Source: an uncultured Actinomycetes bacterium (GTDB taxonomy: Bacteria > Actinomycetota > Thermoleophilia > Gaiellales > Gaiellaceae). Taken from it: a stretch of DNA of 5,992 nucleotides. The notes below the pieces were generated by a model. The model saw only the letters and a list, made by a program, of their open reading frames with translations, was not told the origin of the DNA and ran no database searches. The position numbers and the translations under genes are program-made. The stretch lies in contig CAIYXH010000225.1 in the NCBI GenBank assembly GCA_903930195.1, forward strand, positions 1 to 5,992, given 5' to 3'. This document shows, in pieces, positions 1 to 5,648 of the stretch (positions are counted from its first letter, which is position 1; every line of letters begins with the position of its first letter).

Positions 1-2
1 AC

Positions 3-77
3 TCGCTCAGCCAGGTCGAGGCGATCCCTGCCGCCCACGTGGGCGACCACGAACCGGCTCCTGCGCCTGAGGACTGA
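3..77 (+). CDS. C-terminal end of an unidentified gene (partial, enters from the left)
   Basis: Frame 3 is open from the window edge for 24 codons and closes with TGA at 75-77. The visible tail is hydrophilic and ends in an Ala-Pro-rich, acidic stretch (…EPAPAPED). Most third codon positions are G or C, as in the other genes here. It would converge on the phosphatase gene, whose stop lies 10 bases further on, and a strong inverted repeat at 104-136 sits where a terminator for this gene would be expected. Too little is present to name a product. The opposite strand of the same bases is also open, with a possible GTG start at position 50, so the call is tentative. Confidence 0.4.
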   Translation, partial: SLSQVEAIPAAHVGDHEPAPAPED

Positions 78-87
78 GCTCCTCCCG

Positions 88-816
88 TCAGAACCATCTG
101 CGGCGCCGACGTCCCGGTCTCCCCGGGACGTCGGCGTTCGCGAGGATCGCCTGCGGCACCTCGACCGTGAGCCAGCGGGCGAGCGCGTCGTCCTCGAGCG
201 CACGCATCGCAGCACTGACGCCGGCCGCCCGGAGCCACGCGGCGTGCGCGTCACTCGCGATGACGTGGACGAGCTCGAGCCGGAGCAGCCGTCGCGCCGT
301 GTCGTGCGCTTCGTGGCCGCCGCGGCCGTCGAGCGAGCTCGCCGTGACCTGGACGAGCGCACCGGCCTCGACGACACCGTGGACGAGCTCCGGCTGCTCC
401 TGCACAGACGGATTCCGCTCGGGATGGGCGAGCAGCACCCGGAAGCCGTCGGCCTGGAGCCGCTCGACCCGCTCCGGGAAGTCGGCCGGCCAGGAGTAGT
501 AGGGCGTCTCGACGAGGAGCCAGCTGCTGCCGCCGAGCCCGAAGCGGCGCAACTCCTCGACCGGACGCGCGAGCTCCGAGATCGCGACCTCGCCGCCCCG
601 GACGACCTGGATCAGCTCGCCCGCCGTCTGCTGGACCTGCGCGAGGGCCGCCTCCATGGCCTCGGGCGTCGTCGGGAAGTCGTCGCGCACGTGGGGTGTC
701 GCCGCGAGCACCGTGATCCCGTCGTCGGCGGCCGCCTGGCAGATCGCAAGCGACTCCTCGAGGGTGCGCGCGCCGTCGTCGAGCCCCGGCAGGACGTGGC
801 TGTGGAGGTCGATCAT
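88..816 (-). CDS. CpsB/YwqE-like PHP-domain phosphatase (putative protein-tyrosine phosphatase)
   Basis: A 242-residue cytoplasmic protein of the PHP metallophosphatase superfamily, closest to CpsB/CapC/YwqE enzymes. Those use a metal cluster to dephosphorylate tyrosine residues, typically on kinases controlling capsule or exopolysaccharide synthesis. The metal-binding motifs are complete: N-terminal DLHSHVLPGLDDG (His5, His7, Asp13), ATPH (His42), RGGEV (Glu76), VETP (Glu103), AHPERN (His131) and ASDAH (Asp189, His191). Length and the basic C-terminal tail ending in Trp-Phe fit the family. The ATG start is immediately followed by the family's usual first motif, and it lies 11 bases after the dipeptidase stop, which suggests co-transcription. 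There is no clear Shine-Dalgarno site, so coupling is likely. No kinase, Wzz or glycosyltransferase gene is visible nearby, so the substrate is unknown, and another PHP phosphoesterase activity is possible. The last codons overlap a perfect 14-bp inverted repeat. Confidence 0.88.
   Translation of the reverse strand: MIDLHSHVLPGLDDGARTLEESLAICQAAADDGITVLAATPHVRDDFPTTPEAMEAALAQVQQTAGELIQVVRGGEVAISELARPVEELRRFGLGGSSWLLVETPYYSWPADFPERVERLQADGFRVLLAHPERNPSVQEQPELVHGVVEAGALVQVTASSLDGRGGHEAHDTARRLLRLELVHVIASDAHAAWLRAAGVSAAMRALEDDALARWLTVEVPQAILANADVPGRPGRRRRRWF
104..136. terminator. Perfect 14-bp inverted repeat, possible terminator at a convergent gene end
   Basis: The arm CGCCGACGTCCCGG (104-117) is exactly complementary to CCGGGACGTCGGCG (123-136), around a 5-base loop, TCTCC. 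The stem is very GC-rich and should be highly stable. It lies 26 bases after the stop of the putative plus-strand gene but inside the last codons of the minus-strand phosphatase. No T-run follows on either strand, so it is not a classical intrinsic terminator, although such U-poor hairpins are often proposed as terminators in high-GC actinobacteria. The structure is seen directly. The function is inferred. Confidence 0.4.
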
Positions 817-827
817 CGCGCCGCGAG

Positions 828-2147
828 CTAGAGCGCGGCGAGCTCGAGCAGGAGCTCGCGTGCAGCGGAGATGCCGAGCGGGACGTACTCGGCGACGAGC
901 CGCTCGTTCGGCGAGTGGACGTTCGAGTCGGAGAGCCCGAAGCCGGTGATGATCGTGGGGATCCCCTTGTCGGCGAGCGCCGGGACGATCGGCAGCGTGC
1001 CGCCCGAGCGGATCAGCGCCGGCCGGCGGCCGAGCGCGCGCTCGAAGGCCACGAGCCCGAGCTGGATCGCCTTCGCGTCGGGGTCCATCCGTCCCGGTGC
1101 GGCCGACGACCAGCGCTCGATCTCGATCGTCGCACCCTCCGGCACCGACGCGCGCAGGAGCCGCTCGAGCTCGGGCGCGATCTCCTCGACCTGCTGACCC
1201 GGGGCGAGCCGGATCGAGAGATTCGCCTGCGCCTCGACCGGAAGCACCGTCTTCTGGAGCTGCGGCGAGCCGCCCTCGATGCCGTTCACGTCGAGTGCCG
1301 GCTCGGCGAAGGTACGGAGATAGAACTCGTCGGCGGCCTTGGCATCGGCCGGTGACGCACCCTGGCCGCCGAGCTCCTCCGTCCCACTCGGAAGCTCACG
1401 CCAGCCGGCGAGCTCCTCCTCGGTCGGAACGGCGATGCCCTTGCGGAGCGACTCGACGAGCCGTCCGTCGCGCGCGACGATCTGGGCGATCGTGAGCGAG
1501 AGCGCATGCACCGCGTTCATGGCCGCGCCGCCGTAGATCCCCGAGTGGAGGTCGCGCGTCCCAGTGCGCACCGTGACGTGGAAGTAGACGAGGCCGCGGG
1601 TCGCCATGTTGAAGGCCGGGACGCCGGGCCGGATCAGATCGCTGTCGAAGATCACCGCGGCGTCGGCGCCGCGCGCGTCGGCTTCGAGGAACTCGACGAT
1701 CGAATGGCCGCCGGTCTCCTCCTCGCCGTCGCAGCAGAAGCGGACGTTGACCGGCAGCTCACCGGCCTGCGCGAGCTCGCGGACGGCCGAGAGCAGCATG
1801 AACAGCTGGCCCTTGTCGTCGACGGTGCCGCGGCCGTAGAGGTAGCCGTCACGGAGCTCGGGCTCGAACGGGGCAGACTCCCAGAGCTCGAGCGGGTCGG
1901 CGGGCTGGACGTCGAAGTGGCCGTAGAAGAGCACGGTCGGCGCATCGCCTCCACCCGAGGCGGGCACCTCGGCGTTCACGAGCGGCTGTCCGTTCCAGTC
2001 GATCAGCTCGGCGGTGCCGCCGGCGGCCTGGATGAAGTCGCAGACCCACTGCCCGGCGCGCTTGACGTCGCCCGCGCGCGCCGGATCGGCCGAGACGGAC
2101 GGGATGCGCAGGAACTCCGCGAGTTCGTCGAACCAGGGCTCCGTCAT
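828..2147 (-). CDS. M20 family metallopeptidase (dipeptidase, carnosinase/PepV-like)
   Basis: A 439-residue di-zinc peptidase of the M20 family, expected to cleave dipeptides or short peptides in the cytoplasm. Active-site motifs are intact and in the usual order: YGHFDVQP (ligand His77, catalytic-assisting Asp79), YGRGTVDDKG (bridging Asp110), DGEEETGG (general base Glu143, ligand Glu144), FDSD (ligand Asp170) and NVHSPNER (ligand His411). DLHSGIYGG (His201) marks the dimerisation or lid domain found in carnosinase-type dipeptidases. There is no signal peptide. I chose the ATG at 2147 because the protein then begins with a typical family N-terminus (MTEPWFDELAEFLRIPSVSA) and the extra upstream codons include AT-ending ones unlike the gene. 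An in-frame GTG at 2171 would add eight residues. Neither start has a clear Shine-Dalgarno site. The stop is 11 bases from the phosphatase start. The exact substrate cannot be read from sequence. Confidence 0.93.
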   Translation of the reverse strand: MTEPWFDELAEFLRIPSVSADPARAGDVKRAGQWVCDFIQAAGGTAELIDWNGQPLVNAEVPASGGGDAPTVLFYGHFDVQPADPLELWESAPFEPELRDGYLYGRGTVDDKGQLFMLLSAVRELAQAGELPVNVRFCCDGEEETGGHSIVEFLEADARGADAAVIFDSDLIRPGVPAFNMATRGLVYFHVTVRTGTRDLHSGIYGGAAMNAVHALSLTIAQIVARDGRLVESLRKGIAVPTEEELAGWRELPSGTEELGGQGASPADAKAADEFYLRTFAEPALDVNGIEGGSPQLQKTVLPVEAQANLSIRLAPGQQVEEIAPELERLLRASVPEGATIEIERWSSAAPGRMDPDAKAIQLGLVAFERALGRRPALIRSGGTLPIVPALADKGIPTIITGFGLSDSNVHSPNERLVAEYVPLGISAARELLLELAAL

Positions 2148-2154
2148 CTCGATG

Positions 2155-2160
2155 AGTGTA
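2155..2160 (-). promoter_or_regulatory. Possible -10 element for a leaderless dipeptidase transcript
   Basis: On the minus strand TACACT (four of six matches to TATAAT) ends seven bases before the ATG at 2147. That spacing would put the transcription start on or next to the start codon, giving a leaderless mRNA, which is common in actinobacteria and would explain the missing Shine-Dalgarno site. No good -35 is seen. The closest candidate, TTCAAC, is about 20 bases upstream. Weak evidence. Confidence 0.3.
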
Positions 2161-2173
2161 ATGCGGCGCACCG

Positions 2174-2194
2174 GGACAGGGTTGAAGCCCTGCC
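2174..2194 (-). terminator. Small hairpin after the sigma factor gene
   Basis: Read on the minus strand, GGCAGGG and CCCTGTCC can pair around a six-base loop (CTTCAA) with one bulged T. The hairpin begins 14 bases after the sigma factor stop. It has five uninterrupted pairs plus two beyond the bulge and no T-run, so it would be at most a weak terminator or attenuator between the sigma factor and the dipeptidase. Confidence 0.25.
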
Positions 2195-2208
2195 TCTACC
2201 GAACAGCG

Positions 2209-3210
2209 TCAGGCGACGTCGCGGAGCGGCTCAGCCTCGGCGAGGGCGCGCAGCTTCTTCAGCGACTGGCTCTCGATCTGGCGGATGCGCTCGCGGGTGA
2301 CGTTGAACGTCCGCCCGACCTCGTCCAGGGTCTGCGGCGCGTAGCCGTTCAGGCCGAAGCGCAGCTCGAGCACCTGCCGATCGCGCTCCGGCAGGAGTGA
2401 CAGCGCCTTGGCGAGCGCCTCGTTACGCATCGTCAGATCGGCGGACTCGTCGGGGAGCGGTTGGGCCTCGTCCGTGAGGAAGTGCCCGAACTCGGACTCG
2501 TCGTCGTCCCCGACCGGCTTCTCGAGCGAGACCGGCGTCTGGGCGGTGCGGCGGATTCCCTCGACCTCCTCGATGCTCATCTCGACCTCGCGGGCGATCT
2601 CGGCCGACGTCGGCTCGCGGCCGACCTCGGCGCGCAGCTTGCGCTCGGCGCGGAGGATCTTGTTCAGCTTCTCGACGACGTGCACGGGCATCCGGATGGT
2701 GCGGCCCTTGTCGGCAAGCGCGCGGGCGACGGCCTGGCGGATCCACCAGGTCGCATAGGTCGAGAACTTGAAGCCCTTGCGGTAGTCGAACTTCTCGGCG
2801 GCGCGCACGAGTCCGATCGTCCCTTCCTGGATCAGGTCGAGGAAGGGCAGGCCCTGGTTCCGGTAGCGCTTCGCGATCGAGACGACGAGGCGGAGGTTCG
2901 CCTCGATCATCGCCTGCTTCGCGCCGTGGTCGCCGCGCTCGATCCGCTTCGCGAGCTCGACCTCCTGGGCCGCGGTCAGCAGCGGCACCTTGCCGATGTC
3001 CTTCAGGAAGAGCTGCAGCGAGTCGGTCGTGATCTCGAGCGCGAACGCGAGGTCCTCGGCGTCGGCTTCCGGCTCGGCCTCATCGAGCTGTGCGCCCGTG
3101 GGACCCGCCGGCTCGGCCTCGTCGTCGTCATCTGCAAACGCGACAGCGGCCCCGTTGAGATCCGGGTTCCCCTCGCTGCCGATCGTGTCGGCGTCAGCCT
3201 CGATCTGCAC
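2209..3210 (-). CDS. RNA polymerase sigma-70 family factor, RpoD/SigA type
   Basis: A 333-residue sigma-70 that directs RNA polymerase to promoters. Residues 1-62 form a low-complexity, very acidic leader in place of a full region 1.1. Region 1.2 follows at about 63-95 (DSLQLFLKDIGKVPLLTAAQE), regions 2.1-2.4 at about 104-175 with the core-binding and DNA-melting motif FSTYATWWIRQAV (149-161), region 3 at about 178-256 and region 4 at about 267-325 with the -35-binding helix-turn-helix (TLDEVGRTFNVTRERIRQIE). All core regions are intact. The only reasonable start is GTG at 3210, preceded by AAGGGAGG four bases away, the best ribosome binding site in the window. The motif DKGRTIRMP in regions 2.4-3.0 differs from the QARTIRIP of well-known primary sigmas, so this could be the principal factor of its lineage or a group 2 paralogue. 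The 105-base upstream gap suggests its own promoter. Confidence 0.95.
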   Translation of the reverse strand: MQIEADADTIGSEGNPDLNGAAVAFADDDDEAEPAGPTGAQLDEAEPEADAEDLAFALEITTDSLQLFLKDIGKVPLLTAAQEVELAKRIERGDHGAKQAMIEANLRLVVSIAKRYRNQGLPFLDLIQEGTIGLVRAAEKFDYRKGFKFSTYATWWIRQAVARALADKGRTIRMPVHVVEKLNKILRAERKLRAEVGREPTSAEIAREVEMSIEEVEGIRRTAQTPVSLEKPVGDDDESEFGHFLTDEAQPLPDESADLTMRNEALAKALSLLPERDRQVLELRFGLNGYAPQTLDEVGRTFNVTRERIRQIESQSLKKLRALAEAEPLRDVA

Positions 3211-3218
3211 GTTCCCTC
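3211..3218 (-). promoter_or_regulatory. Strong ribosome binding site fixing the GTG start of the sigma factor
   Basis: The minus strand reads AAGGGAGGGAAC directly before GTG at 3210. The GGAGG core is an almost perfect anti-SD match at short spacing. No other start codon is available in this frame before residue 101, so this site decides the start. It contrasts with the weak or absent sites of the neighbouring genes and suggests high translation of the sigma factor. Confidence 0.7.
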
Positions 3219-3315
3219 CCTTACCCGCGTTCGTCGCCCGTGGGTGCTCGCCCGCGCGGCCGGATCGGCGCGCGCCGTCACTGTCGCAGCGCGATCGGAC
3301 GGAGCGAAGGAGGAG

Positions 3316-4176
3316 TTACGACCCGGTCGTCGTAGTCGCCGCGGCGGCGGTCTGGAGCTGGCCGATGAAGGCCGTCGCGGTCTTGCCGTACTGCGTGGTC
3401 GCACCCAGCTTGACGGTGTTCTTGAACTGCGTCAGTGCCTTGGCGGGTTGATCCGTCCAGACGAGGAGCAGGCCGAGGTAGTACCGGACCACCTGGCTCT
3501 GCGGGAACGTCGCGGTGAGCGGACCGAGCGCCCCGAAGGACGTGTTGATGTTGTCCATGTCGAACAGCCCCACGGCGGCTGCCACCTGTGCCTGGTCGCT
3601 CTCGGGATGTGCCTTCGCGTAGGCCGCGTACACAGCTTCGGCCGAGTGCTGATGCCCCGCCGCCTGCAGGCGGGCGCCGCGTTCGAGCGGCCCGCTCGCC
3701 GGCACCGGGATGAACTGCGGGTAGCCCTCCGTGAAGTAGTTCGGGTGCAGCAGATTGTCGGCCTGGATCTCGGTGGGCGTGTTCCAGCCCTGGTGCTTCG
3801 CCGCCTCGAGCGCCGTCTCGGCGTCGTTGTCGTAGCCGTCCCAGACAAGGGCGATGCCGCGGTAGAGCTGGACGAGCGCGCTCGCGTGCGCGGCAGCCGT
3901 ACCGCGCTTCGCGCTCGGATAGCTGAGCGCCAGCTTCTGCATCGCGTTGATCGTCCCGTGCGGCCATGTGGCGAAGGCCGCCTCGATCTGCCTTCCCGCC
4001 ACGCCGGGCAACGTCTTCGGGATCGGGGGCTTCCCCTTCTCCACGTTCGGCTGCTGCGGATTGTCACGCGTCGCGAGCGTGACTCCCACTGCGCCGCCCG
4101 CCGCTGCAAGCGCGCAGACGACAACGACGGCGACCATCTGGACGCGCGGACTCATGCCCTTCACGGTACCGAACAT
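3316..4176 (-). CDS. Membrane-anchored helical-repeat (TPR-like) protein of unknown function
   Basis: A 286-residue protein I cannot assign to a named family. After a short N-terminus it has one hydrophobic segment (about residues 13-35, VQMVAVVVVCALAAAGGAVG), probably an uncleaved membrane anchor. The single Cys in it is preceded by Val, not Gly/Ala/Ser, so there is no lipobox. The rest is Ala-rich and helical. Stretches such as HSAEAVYAAYAKAHPESDQ and VRYYLGLLLVWTDQPAKALTQFKNTV have the spacing and Pro-ended helices of tetratricopeptide repeats, suggesting an extracytoplasmic interaction scaffold. It ends in a low-complexity Ala/Thr tail. The ATG at 4176 is used because the next codons have gene-like third positions. 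The in-frame ATG at 4155 is a credible alternative that keeps the anchor and leaves more promoter room. It is divergent from the sulfur operon and 105 bases upstream of the sigma gene, without a sign of functional linkage. Confidence 0.8.
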   Translation of the reverse strand: MFGTVKGMSPRVQMVAVVVVCALAAAGGAVGVTLATRDNPQQPNVEKGKPPIPKTLPGVAGRQIEAAFATWPHGTINAMQKLALSYPSAKRGTAAAHASALVQLYRGIALVWDGYDNDAETALEAAKHQGWNTPTEIQADNLLHPNYFTEGYPQFIPVPASGPLERGARLQAAGHQHSAEAVYAAYAKAHPESDQAQVAAAVGLFDMDNINTSFGALGPLTATFPQSQVVRYYLGLLLVWTDQPAKALTQFKNTVKLGATTQYGKTATAFIGQLQTAAAATTTTGS

Positions 4177-4220
4177 CCCCGCCGGGAATGTTGTGGGACG
4201 CTACTATCGTTTTTGAAGTC
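4177..4220. promoter_or_regulatory. Divergent intergenic region, presumed promoters
   Basis: These 44 bases separate two divergent genes and are visibly less GC-rich at the right end (CTACTATCGTTTTTGAAG) than the surroundings. On the plus strand TACTAT at 4202-4207 is a four-of-six -10 match ending 13 bases before the ATG at 4221, which would give a very short leader. On the minus strand the overlapping GATAGT is a similar match. Neither has a recognisable -35 at normal spacing. The region must hold or adjoin both promoters, but the precise elements are uncertain. Confidence 0.35.
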
Positions 4221-5369
4221 ATGCCGAGCTACAGGGAACTTCTCAGCCAGGTCAAGACCGAGATCGCCGAGGTCGACGCGCGTGACGCGCAGGCCATCGC
4301 TCGCGCAGTCTGGGTGGATGTGCGCGATCAGGAGGAGTGGCAGGAAGGCCACATCCCCGGCGCGAACCACGTTCCCCGCAGCAGCCTCGAGTCGCGGATC
4401 GAGAACGTCGTCCCCGACCGCTCGACCCCCGTCGTCCTGTACTGCGCCTCGGGCGCGCGCTCCGCGTTCTCGGCGAAGTCGCTCCAGGATCTCGGGTACG
4501 AGAGCGTCGTCTCGCTCACCGGCGGCATCACCGACTGGAAGCGGAACGGCTTCGACATCGTCCTCCCCCGCATCCTCTCGCCGGAGCGCCGCGCGCGCTA
4601 CGCCCGGCACCTCGTGATCCCGGAGATCGGCGAGGAGGGCCAGCTCCGGCTGCTCGACTCGAAGATCCTGCTGCTCGGCGCGGGCGGCCTCGGCTCGCCT
4701 GCAGCCCTCTATCTGGCTGCTGCCGGAGTGGGACACCTCGGGATCATCGACGCCGACATCGTCGACGAGTCGAACCTGCAGCGGCAGATCGCCCACTCGC
4801 TGAACACCCTCGGCACGCCGAAGGTCGACAGTGCGAGGCGCGCGATCGAGGCGCTCAACCCCGACGTCGAGGTCACCACCTATCGCGAGCGGCTCTCGTC
4901 GGAGAACATCGACCGGATCCTCGACGACGGCTGGGAGATCATCGTCGACGGCACCGACAACTTCCCGACGCGCTATCTCGTGAACGACGCGGCCGTCTGG
5001 CGCAATATCCCCGTCGTCCACGGCTCGATCTACCGCTTCGAGGGCCAGGTCACCGTGTTCAAGCCGGGCGACGGCCCCTGCTACCGCTGCCTCTACGCGA
5101 CGCCCCCGCCGCCGGAGCTCGCACCCTCGTGCTCCGAGGGCGGCGTGCTCGGCGTCCTCCCGGGCATCGTCGGCACGCTGCAGACGAACGAGGCGATCAA
5201 GCTCGCGGCCGGCATCGGCGAGCCGCTCATCGGCCGGCTGCTCCTGCTCGACGCGCTCCACTCGGAGTTCGACGAGGTGCGCATCCCGAAGAACCCGGAC
5301 TGCCCCGTTTGCGGCGATCACCCGACGATCACCGAGTACATCGACTACGTCGAGTTCTGCACCCGATGA
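4221..5369 (+). CDS. moeB: Rhodanese-MoeB/ThiF fusion: sulfur-carrier adenylyltransferase and sulfurtransferase
   Basis: A 382-residue cytoplasmic E1-like enzyme expected to adenylate the C-terminal Gly of a ubiquitin-fold sulfur carrier and then supply sulfur to form a thiocarboxylate. Residues 25-112 are a rhodanese domain (VDVRDQEEW, GHIPGA, active loop CASGARS with Cys75). Residues 120-382 are a MoeB/ThiF domain: ATP loop GAGGLGS (153-159), Asp179, SNLQRQ (Arg188), Lys201, GTDNF (Asp246), candidate catalytic Cys304 in PSCSEGG, and a zinc site made by CYRC (287/290) and CPVC (361/364). All key residues are present. Domain order is the reverse of MOCS3/MoeZ, where rhodanese is C-terminal. 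I start at ATG 4221. The in-frame ATG at 4188 adds codons with AT-rich third positions and would nearly abut the divergent gene. It overlaps the next gene by ATGA, so its natural partner is that carrier. It could additionally serve MoaD. Confidence 0.93.
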   Translation: MPSYRELLSQVKTEIAEVDARDAQAIARAVWVDVRDQEEWQEGHIPGANHVPRSSLESRIENVVPDRSTPVVLYCASGARSAFSAKSLQDLGYESVVSLTGGITDWKRNGFDIVLPRILSPERRARYARHLVIPEIGEEGQLRLLDSKILLLGAGGLGSPAALYLAAAGVGHLGIIDADIVDESNLQRQIAHSLNTLGTPKVDSARRAIEALNPDVEVTTYRERLSSENIDRILDDGWEIIVDGTDNFPTRYLVNDAAVWRNIPVVHGSIYRFEGQVTVFKPGDGPCYRCLYATPPPPELAPSCSEGGVLGVLPGIVGTLQTNEAIKLAAGIGEPLIGRLLLLDALHSEFDEVRIPKNPDCPVCGDHPTITEYIDYVEFCTR

Positions 5370-5644
5370 GCACCGTAAGAGTTCCCCCGGTGCTCCGCAC
5401 GGAGGCGGGCGGCGCGCGCGAGGTCGAGGCCTCGGGCGACACGGTGCGCGCACTGCTCGAAGACCTGACGTCGCGCGTTCCGGCGCTCGGCGACAAGGTC
5501 TACGACGGCTCCGCGATCCTGCCCTACGTGAACGTCTACGTCGACGGCGAGGACGTCCGCACGAGCGGCGGCCTCGACGCGCCCGTATCCGAGGACGCGA
5601 CCATCGTCCTCCTGCCCGCCATGGCGGGCGGTAGTAGCCGCTAG
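5366..5644 (+). CDS. cysO: CysO-like MoaD/ThiS-family sulfur carrier protein
   Basis: A 92-residue ubiquitin-fold protein. It resembles Mycobacterium CysO more than MoaD: N-terminal VRVPPVLRTEAGG, the central ASGDTVRALLEDL, then YVNVYVDGEDVRTSGGLDAP and the C-terminal IVLLPAMAGG. CysO is adenylated and converted to a thiocarboxylate that donates sulfide to an activated serine on CysM. Start and the upstream stop share ATGA (5366-5369), with no Shine-Dalgarno site, so translation should be coupled to the adenylyltransferase gene and stoichiometric with it. The odd feature is the end: the functional Gly88-Gly89 is followed by Ser-Ser-Arg before TAG, whereas active carriers expose Gly-Gly. Either a peptidase trims it, as Mec+-type JAMM proteases and QbsD do for other carriers, or a base has been lost. 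A MoaD role in molybdopterin synthesis is possible but less likely given the downstream gene. Confidence 0.88.
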   Translation: MSTVRVPPVLRTEAGGAREVEASGDTVRALLEDLTSRVPALGDKVYDGSAILPYVNVYVDGEDVRTSGGLDAPVSEDATIVLLPAMAGGSSR

Positions 5645-5648
5645 CGCC

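Noticed and set aside
244..831. A 195-codon plus-strand frame across the phosphatase gene
   Set aside because: It is antisense to a gene with complete PHP metal-binding motifs. The protein is Arg/Glu/Asp-rich low complexity without recognisable domains.
4060..4140. Possible lipoprotein signal in the helical-repeat protein
   Set aside because: The Cys in the hydrophobic segment is preceded by Val-Val-Val and followed by Ala, and lacks the small residue at -1 required by the lipobox. A plain membrane anchor fits better.
4188..4220. Upstream ATG at 4188 as the start of the rhodanese-MoeB gene
   Set aside because: The eleven extra codons have mostly A/T third positions, unlike the gene. They would leave only 11 bases to the divergent start and no room for promoters. 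The rhodanese domain needs none of these residues.
2461..4617. A 718-codon open frame on the plus strand
   Set aside because: It lies antisense to the sigma factor and helical-repeat genes and then runs across the divergent promoter into an alternative frame of moeB. Its protein is Arg/Leu/Asp-rich without any motif. It is the usual long spurious frame of high-GC DNA.
4337..5644. A 435-codon plus-strand frame that appears to fuse a long protein to the carrier
   Set aside because: Only its last 92 codons, from ATG 5366, are a real gene. The upstream part is moeB read out of frame as an Arg/Pro-rich sequence, so there is no fusion protein.
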